Positions 16,598-25,495 of a DNA stretch of 64,000 nt are shown in pieces. The stretch's first letter is position 1, and each line of letters begins with the position of its first letter. Position numbers and translations under genes: made by a program. Source of the DNA: Sinorhizobium fredii NGR234 (lineage in GTDB: Bacteria > Pseudomonadota > Alphaproteobacteria > Rhizobiales > Rhizobiaceae); the NCBI RefSeq assembly GCF_000018545.1, contig NC_012586.1:186001-250000 (forward strand), read 5' to 3'. The notes under the pieces were generated by a model. The model worked only from the letters and a program-made list of their open reading frames with translations, did no database searches and had not been told where the DNA came from.

Positions 16598-17530
16598 ATG
16601 AGTGACTTGAAGACCGTCCGCGTCATAGCCTTTCCGGGCGCGCCGAACCTGCCGACCTTCGCGGCGATCGAACAGGGCTTTTTCGCCGAGGAAGGCATTG
16701 AGGTCGAGCTGGCGCTGACGCCGAGCTCGGTCGCGCAGGCCGAGAAAACCGCCGCCGGCGAATTCGACATCGTCTTCACCGCCTATGACAACGTGGTGGC
16801 CTATGGAGAAGGCCAGGGTGCCACGGCCGCTGGCGTCAACCCGGACTATGTGGTGCTGATGGGTGCCACGCAGCTCGAGCTCGCGATCGTCACCGCACCG
16901 GACGTCAGGACCTACGAGGACCTGAAGGGCCGTTCGATCGCCCTCGACGCACTGACGACCGGCTTTGCCTTCGTGCTTTTCGAGATGATGGCGAAGAACG
17001 GCCTGAAGCGCGACGACGTCAGCTTCGCCGCGGTCGGGGCGACACCGCAGCGCTGGCAGTCGGTCAAGGCCGGCGAGCATGCGGCGACCCTGACGATCGA
17101 GCCGTTCACCAGCATCGCCAGACGCGCCGACTTCAACGTGCTCGACGTCTCGTCCAACCATTTCGACAGCTACCAGGGCGGCGTGGTCGCGTCCCGCCGG
17201 TCCTACGCGGCCGAGAATCCGGAGACGGTCGAGGCCTTCCTGCGCGGCTACTTCAAGGGGCTCGAATGGACGCTCGATGCGAAGAGCCGCGACGCAGCCG
17301 CCGAACTGCTCAAGTCGAGAATGCCGGACATCCAGCCGGCCGCCGTGCCCTCGATCATGGCGAGCCTGCTTTCGCCACGCTCCGGCCTGACGCCCGGCTC
17401 GAAGATTCTGCCGGACGGCATGCGAACCGTGCTCGATCTGCGCTCCCGCTACGGCAAGGGCAGCAAGCTCACCGACATCTCGAAATATCTCGACCTCTCG
17501 TTCTTCGAGGCGGTCACGGGCGCCAAGTGA
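16598..17530 (+). CDS. SsuA/THI5-like substrate-binding-fold protein without signal peptide
   Basis: A 310-residue protein of the NMT1/THI5/SsuA type-2 binding fold (FPGAPNLPTFAAIEQGFFAEEGIEVEL at the start; TYEDLKGRSIALDA in the middle). AGGAGG lies seven bases before the ATG, and the preceding large-subunit gene ends 10 bases earlier, so no upstream signal peptide is possible. The N-terminus is charged, not hydrophobic. It should therefore stay in the cytoplasm, unlike ordinary ABC binding proteins. No ABC permease or ATPase is in the operon. It might bind the pathway substrate or act as an enzyme or chaperone with this fold. Its role is unknown. Confidence 0.82.
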   Translation: MSDLKTVRVIAFPGAPNLPTFAAIEQGFFAEEGIEVELALTPSSVAQAEKTAAGEFDIVFTAYDNVVAYGEGQGATAAGVNPDYVVLMGATQLELAIVTAPDVRTYEDLKGRSIALDALTTGFAFVLFEMMAKNGLKRDDVSFAAVGATPQRWQSVKAGEHAATLTIEPFTSIARRADFNVLDVSSNHFDSYQGGVVASRRSYAAENPETVEAFLRGYFKGLEWTLDAKSRDAAAELLKSRMPDIQPAAVPSIMASLLSPRSGLTPGSKILPDGMRTVLDLRSRYGKGSKLTDISKYLDLSFFEAVTGAK

Positions 17531-17551
17531 CGGCAAAGGGAGGATAGATCC

Positions 17552-18214
17552 ATGGATATGAAGGGCGAATACCGCATCGCCGCACCCCGCGAGCATGTCT
17601 GGGCATTGATCAACGACTCGGCCGTGCTGAAAGACTGCATTCCCGGCTGCGACAGCCTCGAGGGCACGCCGGAAACCGGCTACGCCGCCCGCGTCACCAC
17701 CAAGATCGGCCCGGTCAAGGCGACCTTCGCCGGCGAGGTGATGCTCTCCAACGTCCAGGCGCCCGAAAGCCTGACCATTTCGGGCGAGGGCAAGGGCGGC
17801 GTCGCCGGCTTCGCCAAGGGCGGCGCTGACGTGCAGCTCTTCGTCGACGGTTCGGAGACGGTGCTGACCTATATCGCCAAGGCGCAGGTCGGCGGCAAGC
17901 TGGCCCAGCTCGGCGCCCGGCTCATCGATTCCACCGCCAAGAAGCTGGCCGACGAATTCTTCGAAAAGCTGGCGACGCGCGCGGCCAGCGAGGCGGCCGA
18001 TGCAGGCGTAACGGAGAGAGCAGCCGCGACGATTGTACCGGTGAAACAGGCCAAGTCTGCGGAGACGGCCCGTGCTGCCTCTGCGACCGTTGAAGCCGCA
18101 GCGCCCGCTACAGCGCAGGCGGTGTCCACGGCGAAGCCACCGCGCCGCTTTCCCTTTGTCGCCTTCGGCCTCGTGGCCGTGACCGTCGTCATCATCGCGG
18201 CGCTCGCCGTCTGA
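17552..18214 (+). CDS. CoxG-like SRPBCC protein with C-terminal membrane anchor
   Basis: A 220-residue protein: an SRPBCC/CoxG lipid-binding fold (about residues 1-145, start MDMKGEYRIAAPREHVWALI), an Ala-rich linker (about 150-198) and one C-terminal membrane helix (about 201-220). In CO dehydrogenase systems CoxG ties the hydroxylase to the membrane and links it to the quinone pool. Here it probably does the same for this hydroxylase, so electrons would enter respiration. It lies 21 bases after the binding-fold gene and 21 bases before the 2Fe-2S subunit. Confidence 0.87.
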   Translation: MDMKGEYRIAAPREHVWALINDSAVLKDCIPGCDSLEGTPETGYAARVTTKIGPVKATFAGEVMLSNVQAPESLTISGEGKGGVAGFAKGGADVQLFVDGSETVLTYIAKAQVGGKLAQLGARLIDSTAKKLADEFFEKLATRAASEAADAGVTERAAATIVPVKQAKSAETARAASATVEAAAPATAQAVSTAKPPRRFPFVAFGLVAVTVVIIAALAV

Positions 18215-18235
18215 TAGTTTGAAGAGGAGGGGCCG

Positions 18236-18727
<492 letters not shown>

Positions 18728-18737
18728 GGGACAAGCC

Positions 18738-19553
18738 GTGTACGCAACCACCTACCACAAGCCCAGGACGCTCGCCGAGGCCGTCTCATTCTACGAAGCC
18801 TCGGAGGAGCCCTCCTACATCTCCGGCGGTCACACGCTCATTCCCACCCTGAAGAACCGGCTCGCCGCTCCGCAGCACCTGATCGATCTGCGTTCCATTC
18901 CGGAACTCTCCGGCATTGCGGTGACGCCAGACAAGGTCATCATCGGTTCGGCCACCAAACATGCGGTCGTCGCTGCGTCGAAGGAGGTGAAGGCGGCGAT
19001 CCCGGCGCTCGCGGGCCTCGCCGGCTCGATCGGCGACGTGCAGGTGCGCCATATGGGTACGATAGGCGGCTCCACCGCCAACAACGACCCGGCCGCCGAC
19101 TACCCGTCCGCGGTGCTGTCGCTCGATGCGATCATCCACACGGACCGCCGGGAAATCCCGGCCGACGAATATTTTCAGGGGCTCTACACGACGGCGTTGG
19201 AGCCGGGCGAAATTCTCGTCCGCATCGAATTCAGGATTCCGGAAATCGCCGGTTACGCGAAGTTCCGCAATCCGGCCTCGCGCTACTCGATGGCGGCGGC
19301 GTTCGTCAGCAAGCACCGCGACGGACACGTCCGTGTGGCGATCACCGGCGCCGGCAACGAAGGTGTTTTCCGCTGGACGGAGGCTGAGGAGCGGCTGACG
19401 GAAAGCCTGACGCCGGCGGCGCTCGCCGGCCTCGCCATCGATCCGTCGCGAATGATGGGCGACATGCATGCGCCGGCCGACTACCGGGCGCATCTGGTTT
19501 CCGTGATGACCCGCCGCGCCGTCGAGAACCTCGGCGGCACGCACATTCTTTGA
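18738..19553 (+). CDS. Molybdenum hydroxylase FAD subunit (CoxM type)
   Basis: A 271-residue FAD-binding subunit starting at GTG 18738 with AGGGG upstream, 10 bases after the coxS stop. Family FAD motifs are visible: SGGHTLIPTLKNRLAAP near residue 30 and GTIGGSTANNDPAADYP near residue 110, plus the C-terminal CO-dehydrogenase flavoprotein domain. It completes the alpha-beta-gamma hydroxylase with large subunit copy 2 and coxS. Confidence 0.92.
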   Translation: MYATTYHKPRTLAEAVSFYEASEEPSYISGGHTLIPTLKNRLAAPQHLIDLRSIPELSGIAVTPDKVIIGSATKHAVVAASKEVKAAIPALAGLAGSIGDVQVRHMGTIGGSTANNDPAADYPSAVLSLDAIIHTDRREIPADEYFQGLYTTALEPGEILVRIEFRIPEIAGYAKFRNPASRYSMAAAFVSKHRDGHVRVAITGAGNEGVFRWTEAEERLTESLTPAALAGLAIDPSRMMGDMHAPADYRAHLVSVMTRRAVENLGGTHIL

Positions 19554-19629
19554 AGGACCAGCCGGCTGGGTTGGCTGACGATATTGGAACAAGGGTCCGT
19601 CGGTGCGCGACGAACCCAAGGAGCATGAA

Positions 19630-21009
19630 ATGGCACAGAATTGGACCCCGAGCAGTTGGCGGCAAAAGCTGATAGAGCAGGTGCCGGACTATCCGGACCA
19701 GGCCGCGTTGGCGGCGACGGAAGCCCAACTCGCGACCTTTCCGCCCCTCGTCTTTGCCGGCGAGGCGCGCCGCCTGAAGAAGCAGCTTGCCAGCGTCGCG
19801 GAAGGAAACGCCTTCCTGCTGCAGGGCGGCGACTGCGCCGAAAGCTTCGTGGAGCACGGCGCCGACAATATCCGCGACTTCTTCCGTTCTTTCCTGCAGA
19901 TGGCCGTCGTGCTGACCTATGGTGCCCAGCTTCCGGTCGTCAAGGTGGGCCGCATCGCCGGCCAGTTCGCCAAGCCCCGCAGCAATTCGCATGAGACGCA
20001 GGACGGCCGGACGCTGCTCACCTATCGCGGCGACATTATCAACGGCACGGATTTTACCGAGGAAGCGCGCACGCCCGACCCGGAGCGGCAGCTCGATGCC
20101 TACCGCCAATCCGCTGCGACGCTCAACCTGCTGCGCTCCTTCGCGATGGGCGGTTATGCCAATCTCGAAAATGTCCACAAATGGATGCTGGGCTTCGTGA
20201 AGGAGAGCCCGCAGAGCGAGCGCTACCGCACACTGGCCGACCGCATCAGCGAGGCCATGAATTTCATGCGGGCGATCGGCATCACCACGGAAAACAATCC
20301 GAGCCTGCGCGAGACCGACTTCTTCACCAGCCACGAGGCGCTGCTGCTCGGCTACGAGGAGGCGCTGACTCGCATCGATTCGACCTCGGGAGACTGGTAC
20401 GCGACCTCCAGCCACATGATCTGGATCGGCGACCGGACGCGCCAGCTCGGTCATGCGCATGTGGAATATTTCCGCGGCATCAAGAACCCGATCGGCCTCA
20501 AATGCGGCCCCTCGCTCGAGCCCGACAGCCTCATCGAACTGATCGACGCGCTGAACCCGATGAACGAAGCGGGCCGCCTGACGCTGATCTGCCGCTTCGG
20601 CTCCGACAAGATTGCCGACCGGCTGCCGAAGCTGATCCGCGCAGTGGAACGGGAAGGCAGGAAGGTCGTCTGGTCCTGCGATCCGATGCACGGCAACACC
20701 GTCACGCTGAGCGGCTACAAGACGCGGCCCTTCGAGCGGATCCTTTCGGAAGTCGAAAGCTTCTTCCAGATTCATCGCGCCGAGGGCACCCACCCGGGCG
20801 GCATTCACGTCGAGATGACCGGCAAGGACGTCACCGAGTGCACCGGCGGTGCCCGTGCGGTGACGGCCAGCGACCTGCAGGATCGCTATCACACCCATTG
20901 CGATCCGCGCCTCAATGCCGATCAGGCGCTGGAACTCGCCTTCCTGCTTGCCGAGCGGATGAAAAGCCGCCGCGACGAGAAGCGGACCGGCGTCTGGAAG
21001 GCGGTCTAA
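19630..21009 (+). CDS. 3-deoxy-7-phosphoheptulonate synthase, class II (AroA-II type)
   Basis: A 459-residue class II DAHP synthase, which joins erythrose 4-phosphate and phosphoenolpyruvate in the first shikimate step. Recognisable stretches are [45 protein letters not shown] and [15 protein letters not shown]. The start at 19630 has AAGGAG nearby; the frame opens at 19603. It is 76 bases after the FAD subunit and in the same direction, so may be read from the same transcript. Rhizobia normally carry a housekeeping copy, so this may be a second one. Why it stands between hydroxylase genes and xdhC is unclear. Confidence 0.92.
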   Translation: MAQNWTPSSWRQKLIEQVPDYPDQAALAATEAQLATFPPLVFAGEARRLKKQLASVAEGNAFLLQGGDCAESFVEHGADNIRDFFRSFLQMAVVLTYGAQLPVVKVGRIAGQFAKPRSNSHETQDGRTLLTYRGDIINGTDFTEEARTPDPERQLDAYRQSAATLNLLRSFAMGGYANLENVHKWMLGFVKESPQSERYRTLADRISEAMNFMRAIGITTENNPSLRETDFFTSHEALLLGYEEALTRIDSTSGDWYATSSHMIWIGDRTRQLGHAHVEYFRGIKNPIGLKCGPSLEPDSLIELIDALNPMNEAGRLTLICRFGSDKIADRLPKLIRAVEREGRKVVWSCDPMHGNTVTLSGYKTRPFERILSEVESFFQIHRAEGTHPGGIHVEMTGKDVTECTGGARAVTASDLQDRYHTHCDPRLNADQALELAFLLAERMKSRRDEKRTGVWKAV

Positions 21010-21020
21010 TCGTTGAAACG

Positions 21021-21062
21021 CCTGCTACAGCGCCGCGGGTCTTATCAGGCGCATGCAGCAGC
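21021..21062. repeat. Partial rhizobial mosaic element
   Basis: GCTACAGCGCCGCG followed by CTTATCAGGCGC and GCATGCAGCAG. The 12-mer CTTATCAGGCGC is identical in the element near 54.59 kb, and GCTACAGCG occurs in the element at 4.7 kb. It lies directly before the ribosome site of the xdhC-like gene. Confidence 0.5.
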
Positions 21063-21073
21063 GAGGACGTCCT

Positions 21074-21994
21074 ATGTTGCGCAAACTTGACGAGGAATTG
21101 CCGGTTCCGCAGCCTGCCGTCCTCACCGACGACGCGGCGGAGATCCTCGCCTTTGCCCGCGACGCGCTGCGCAGCGGCTCGCGCTGCGCGCTGGTCACGC
21201 TCGTCGAGATCCGCGGTGGCGCGGCCCGTTCGCTCGGCGCGCACATGGCCGTGCGGGAGGACGGGATGTTCTGCGGCTTTGTCTCGGGCGGCTGCGTCGA
21301 GCCTGCCGTCGCTGCGGAAGCCCTTGAGGCGATCAGGGCCGGATGCGACGGCATGCTCGTCCTCGGCCAGGGTTCGAAGTTCTTCGACATCGTTCTTCCC
21401 TGCGGCGGCGCGATCACTCTCGCCATCCACGTGCTGCGGCGGAACGACCCGCTCGAAGCCGTGCTTGCGGCGCTCGCCGCCCGCAAGCGGGCCGGATTGC
21501 GCTACGACGCAGCGGCTCAGTCCCTCGAGTTCATAAATGCAGCGACGGAGCCAGGGTGGGAAGAAGGGAGGTTCTTCACCAGCTATCGCCCCGCGACGCG
21601 GGTCGTGCTCTGCGGGCGTTCGATCGAACTAAGGACGACCATCAGCCTTGCCGAGGCCGTCGGCTACGACGTCGTCGCTGTCGAGGGAGCAGCAGAACTG
21701 CGGCCCGAGCAGCTCGACGCGGATTCCGCCGTCGCCTTTCTGCATCATGACCTCGACAGGGAGATGGCCTTGCTCGAGATCGCGCTGGCAAGTCCGGCCT
21801 TCTATATCGGCGCGCTCGGCAGCGAGCGGACCCATCGGCGCCGCTGCGACGAACTCAGACGGCGCGGTTTCCCCGAGGCGTCGATCGCCCGCATCAAGGC
21901 GCCGATCGGCTTGTTTGCGAAAGCGCGCGATGCGGGGTCGCTCGCCCTGTCGGTTCTGGCGGACATCGCCGCCTGTCGTGCCGCGGGAAGATGA
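21074..21994 (+). CDS. XdhC/CoxI family molybdenum-cofactor maturation protein
   Basis: A 306-residue protein with the N-terminal XdhC/CoxI domain (about residues 15-90: VTLVEIRGGAARSLGAHMAV, then GFVSGGCVEPAVAAEA) and a C-terminal Rossmann domain (about 170-300: IGALGSERTHRRRCDELRRRGF). XdhC proteins bind and sulfurate the molybdenum cofactor and insert it into hydroxylases. The start at 21074 has GAGGA six bases upstream. It is probably the dedicated maturation factor of the molybdenum hydroxylases upstream, although the DAHP synthase gene stands between. Confidence 0.88.
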   Translation: MLRKLDEELPVPQPAVLTDDAAEILAFARDALRSGSRCALVTLVEIRGGAARSLGAHMAVREDGMFCGFVSGGCVEPAVAAEALEAIRAGCDGMLVLGQGSKFFDIVLPCGGAITLAIHVLRRNDPLEAVLAALAARKRAGLRYDAAAQSLEFINAATEPGWEEGRFFTSYRPATRVVLCGRSIELRTTISLAEAVGYDVVAVEGAAELRPEQLDADSAVAFLHHDLDREMALLEIALASPAFYIGALGSERTHRRRCDELRRRGFPEASIARIKAPIGLFAKARDAGSLALSVLADIAACRAAGR

Positions 21995-22054
21995 GCAGGG
22001 CGTTCAGCGGACGGCGGGATAGGCGGTGGCATCGACGATCGCTGTTTTCCCCCG

Positions 22055-22309
22055 TCAGGTCATCCGCCGAACGACCCACAGCGACCGGCCCGCATGCGCG
22101 ATCCCGGACACCAGCCGAAGGCGAGGATTGTCCTTCAGCCGTTCGGCCTCGACCGCATCGAGAAGCAGCGCCTGCCGGTCGGTCTCGTTTGCGTTCGGCG
22201 TAATCCAGCAATGCCGATCGTCGCAGCAGAGGCCGGATTCCGGATGCTCCTGCAGGTATTCGATCGCATATTCGGCATCCACTTTTCGGAGTTCCGCGTC
22301 GATCGACAT
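22055..22309 (-). CDS. Hypothetical protein, 84 residues
   Basis: A small acidic protein (MSIDAELRKVDAEYAIEYLQ at the start, then CCDDRHCWITPNANETDRQ) with a good ribosome site, GGAGGAAGGAAG, directly before the ATG at 22309. The repeated cysteines and histidine (CCDDRHC) might bind a metal. I do not recognise a family. It is transcribed alone, convergent with xdhC. Confidence 0.55.
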   Translation of the reverse strand: MSIDAELRKVDAEYAIEYLQEHPESGLCCDDRHCWITPNANETDRQALLLDAVEAERLKDNPRLRLVSGIAHAGRSLWVVRRMT

Positions 22310-22450
22310 CTTCCTTCCTCCCGACCTGAGATAACCAAGGATTATACTTGATTGTACGGCATCAAGTAGCGGCTGTCGCACGGCCACCGGCGCGGCCCCC
22401 ATCCCCAATCGTCAAGGTACGAAAAAACGAGGCCGCGGCGATTCCTGCCT

Positions 22451-22864
22451 GTGAGCTTCAAAGATAGAGTCGTCTACTATGTCGGTCCCGTGGGCCCCGT
22501 CGGAGACGAACCAGTCGGACCCGCCGGACCGACGACGGCCACTCGGATGGACAAGTATACGGACATGATGCTTGAGCTCGGCCTGCTTGGGAAGGTGGGA
22601 AAGGCGGAGCGAGGGCCTGCTGCCGACGCGTCGATAACGGCACATCGCAGAGCATATCTGATGGCGGTGGGCGGGGCCGCCTACCTTGTTTCAAAAGCTA
22701 TCCGGTCCAGCCGCGTGGTCGCCTTCGAAGACCTCGGAATGAAGGCCATATTTGAATTCGACGTCAAGGACATGCCGGTCACCGTGGCGGTCGCAGCGGA
22801 TGGTGAGAATGTACATGCCTCCGGCCCTAGCTATTGGCGACAAAGGCTTCCTCTGAACCGTTAG
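22451..22864 (+). pseudogene. Truncated class I fumarate hydratase (C-terminal fragment)
   Basis: Residues from VVYYVGPV through VGPAGPTTATRMDKYTDMM, AERGPAADASI, YLMAVGGAAYLVSKAI and DMPVTVAV match the C-terminal domain of class I iron-sulfur fumarases (FumA/FumB type). Only about 130 of some 540 residues remain. The N-terminal domain and the first part of the C-terminal domain are absent upstream, where no frame continues. The frame opens with GTG but has no ribosome site. It is a gene fragment rather than a working enzyme. Confidence 0.8.
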
Positions 22865-22938
22865 GCCGCCTTCCGGTGTGAGCCACGCCATCGGAGGACC
22901 CATGACGGGTCCCCCCGAGGTGCCGCGGCAAGGCGCAT

Positions 22939-24279
22939 TCACTGAACCAGCCTGATAGCGCCCGGATTCAATATCTTGTTGTCAGCCAATTCGCTCTTGC
23001 AGTCGATTGCAAATCCGCTGTTGCCGATCATGGTAATTTCTTGCGCGATGATGCGGACACATTCGCCTCCGCTAGATCCATTGCCGGAATATTGGATCTC
23101 TTGGGATGCCGGCATGTAGATGATGCCGCTCAGCGAGGAGTTGCTGTTGCCGTTGATCACCGCCGGCTCTGTGTTGTTCCGGGCCGAAACGATTACGAAG
23201 CCGGCCCACTCACCGCTTGTGGCTGCTGTGACATGAAAGTTGGAACCACCATGAAGGTCGATCTCAGCGCCGTTGAGAAGGAAGAATGTCACCCCCTCGC
23301 CGCTGACTGCCGACTGGCTGGCGAACTTCAGGACACCGCCGTCGATGATGTAATTGCCGGGCTGCAGGGTGACCTTTCCCTTGATCTCGAGTTCCCCGTA
23401 GGTGCCTGGTTTCAGCGTAACGCTGTAGCCGTCCGGAACCTTGTTCGGCGTTTTGCCGGTGCCGTTGCAGTCCCCGTTGCCGCCACCATTTCCTACAAAT
23501 CCTTGACCGCAACCAGACAGATTCACCCAGTTTCCCGCCGTCGGCACGGCTTTCTTCTTGAAGGGATCCGGTGTTCGTGACACGCCCTCGCGGGCTTGCC
23601 CGCAAGCCAACTCCAGATGAGCTAGGGTCGCATACACTTTGCCGGTTGCGTAAAGACATTCAGCGCTCAGCGTGGCTGTCCCACTCAGGTAGATTGATTG
23701 TGCGTCGTCTGAATTCGATGTGATCGTACAGTTCGACGTATCTACCGCCGCGCTTCCGCTAACCTCGATTGCGCGACTGGCGGTCGGATGCAGGGCCAAT
23801 ATGCAGGCTTCCCGATCCGTCAGTCGCGCAGCTACGCTTCGTCTACTAATGACGAAGGGCTGCAGGCCCCAGAACACCGGGTTATACTGTGCTGCATAAG
23901 AGGCACTGGCCCTTGTCTCCTGGCCAGTCTCGGAGAAGGTAAATTCCACCGCAGGACTTTCAGGAGAGGCCGAATTGTATCCGTCGGTGGCAGAAGGCGT
24001 TTGAAAGTTGGCAAAAAACAATCTGTTCGCCTCAGTCCGCACCGCATTCTCGCTTTCGCCTTCCCCGTAGGACCGGACGGCTTTTATGGCCGCAGCGTCC
24101 AACGCATCTTGCATTTTGGAAGCTTCCCTGGTCGCGTTCGCTATGTTCAGTGCCACCGAACCGCTAAGGAAGAGTACCGGAACCAATAGCGCCGTCATGA
24201 GGCCGAAGTTGCCGCTCTGATCCTTCAGCAGACGCTGCATCGCAGTTAAGACTTTAATCATGTCTATCGATGCCCCCAT
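22939..24279 (-). CDS. TadG-like Flp pilus-assembly/TadE-family protein
   Basis: A 446-residue protein with one N-terminal membrane helix (about residues 27-47, in NFGLMTALLVPVLFLSGSVAL) and the TadE/TadG-type segment ASKMQDALDAAAIKAVRSY, followed by a long Gly/Asn/Ser-rich extracytoplasmic part with beta-helix-like repeats (about 280-420). TadG proteins belong to Flp pilus systems, but no other tad genes are here. A second ATG at 24261 has GGGGGC upstream and is an equally good start. It is flanked by a fumarase fragment and a spacer without genes. Confidence 0.75.
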   Translation of the reverse strand: MGASIDMIKVLTAMQRLLKDQSGNFGLMTALLVPVLFLSGSVALNIANATREASKMQDALDAAAIKAVRSYGEGESENAVRTEANRLFFANFQTPSATDGYNSASPESPAVEFTFSETGQETRASASYAAQYNPVFWGLQPFVISRRSVAARLTDREACILALHPTASRAIEVSGSAAVDTSNCTITSNSDDAQSIYLSGTATLSAECLYATGKVYATLAHLELACGQAREGVSRTPDPFKKKAVPTAGNWVNLSGCGQGFVGNGGGNGDCNGTGKTPNKVPDGYSVTLKPGTYGELEIKGKVTLQPGNYIIDGGVLKFASQSAVSGEGVTFFLLNGAEIDLHGGSNFHVTAATSGEWAGFVIVSARNNTEPAVINGNSNSSLSGIIYMPASQEIQYSGNGSSGGECVRIIAQEITMIGNSGFAIDCKSELADNKILNPGAIRLVQ

Positions 24280-24553
24280 TTAAGGAGACGCTACTTTAAG
24301 GCGCCGTTCGTTGAACTCTCGTTGCCAAATTCATTAGACTTTTCGCATCCGGCCATGCCGAGAGAGCGCGTCGATAGTGGAATGTCCCGGTAGTAGGGAA
24401 AGGGCGCAGAGGGAGGCGGGCACGAAGAGTTCCGGGGCAACCGCAGCATTGCTGCCATCACGCGCGATCGATCGGCTTTCTCAGCCTGCCCGAAGCCGTC
24501 GAGCACCCAACGCCGCTCCGGCGGCTCGCATCCAACGCCCCAATGAAGCGTGC
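24280..24553. other. Non-coding spacer, nothing recognised
   Basis: About 270 bases between the TadG-like gene start and the end of the GDPD-like gene. The open frames here are small and lack family features. The tadG promoter must lie in its left end, but no clear boxes are seen. Confidence 0.4.
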
Positions 24554-25495
24554 TCACAGCGAACGGATCAGGCGGAAGATCTCGCTCGGAACATCGGTCG
24601 TGATCTGGCGCACTCTCGCCCCCACGAGCGTACGCAGGATGGAGTCGTCGATGTCCCGGCCGGGATTGACCGTCCAGGCGTCCGTCTCGATGCCGAGGTC
24701 GAGCAGGCACGCCACGAGAGGGAAGCCCTGGTTTTCCGCGGCGACAATCGCATCGTAGCGGAGGTAGGCGAGGCTGACGCCGGTCATGCGCCGCTCGATG
24801 TGGCGCAGCAACCGCTGCGGATCGCGCAGGTCTCGCTGGCGGGATATCGCGAGCATCGGATCGTAGCCGAGCCGGGCTCCGGGAATGGCGGCGGCGAGAC
24901 GGCGTGCGTCATCCAGGTGATGCGATCCGACGACGATGGCGTCCGCCAGCCCGGCGACGGCCGCTGCGGCATCGGTGACCGCCGAATCCGCAAGCGTGTG
25001 ACCTTCGAGCAGCTTCAGGTCGAGCTGAAGGTTGGCCGATGGCGCTCTCGGCAGCCTTCGAAGCGGGTCTACCAGTTCGGCGAGCGCCAGGACCGGCGCA
25101 TCGGGATCGGGGGCGCCGTCGGCGTTCCGGTGGAAAAGCCCTCTCATCGATGCGATCGGCATGCGCGCAACGCGACCGCGGCCGGTCGTCGAGGGGCCGA
25201 GCGTCGGATCGTGAAGGACGGCGAAGCGTTCGTCGGCTGTGGCGAGTATGTCGACCTCCAGGCTCGCGCCGAGTTGCCAGCCGAGGGCGAGATTCGAAAG
25301 TTTGAAGGGAGCCTCGGCGAGGTGCGTGCGCAGTTTGTGCCATTTGAGCCGCACCGGGCCATAGGGACCGTCAACTGCCACCGGCGGGTTCGACGTCTGA
25401 ATGCTCGCCTCAAACGCTTCCACCGGCGCGCCCTCCTTTGCGCCTCGAGAACGGGGCAGCCACCGCTCGAGCTTGTCAATCGGGTGCACGGACAT
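24554..25495 (-). CDS. GDPD-like protein (glycerophosphodiester phosphodiesterase fold, divergent)
   Basis: A 313-residue protein. SLEVDILATADERFAVLHDPTLGPSTTGRG keeps the GDPD pattern E-x-D...HD...TTGxG, but the usual N-terminal HRG motif is absent; the matching place reads KWHKLRTH. GDPD enzymes split glycerophosphodiesters into glycerol 3-phosphate and an alcohol. With the first catalytic histidine region changed, this one may be inactive or act on another ester. Its start overlaps the end of the ABC ATPase by 20 bases, so it is the last gene of the transport operon. No signal peptide is seen. Confidence 0.75.
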   Translation of the reverse strand: MSVHPIDKLERWLPRSRGAKEGAPVEAFEASIQTSNPPVAVDGPYGPVRLKWHKLRTHLAEAPFKLSNLALGWQLGASLEVDILATADERFAVLHDPTLGPSTTGRGRVARMPIASMRGLFHRNADGAPDPDAPVLALAELVDPLRRLPRAPSANLQLDLKLLEGHTLADSAVTDAAAAVAGLADAIVVGSHHLDDARRLAAAIPGARLGYDPMLAISRQRDLRDPQRLLRHIERRMTGVSLAYLRYDAIVAAENQGFPLVACLLDLGIETDAWTVNPGRDIDDSILRTLVGARVRQITTDVPSEIFRLIRSL

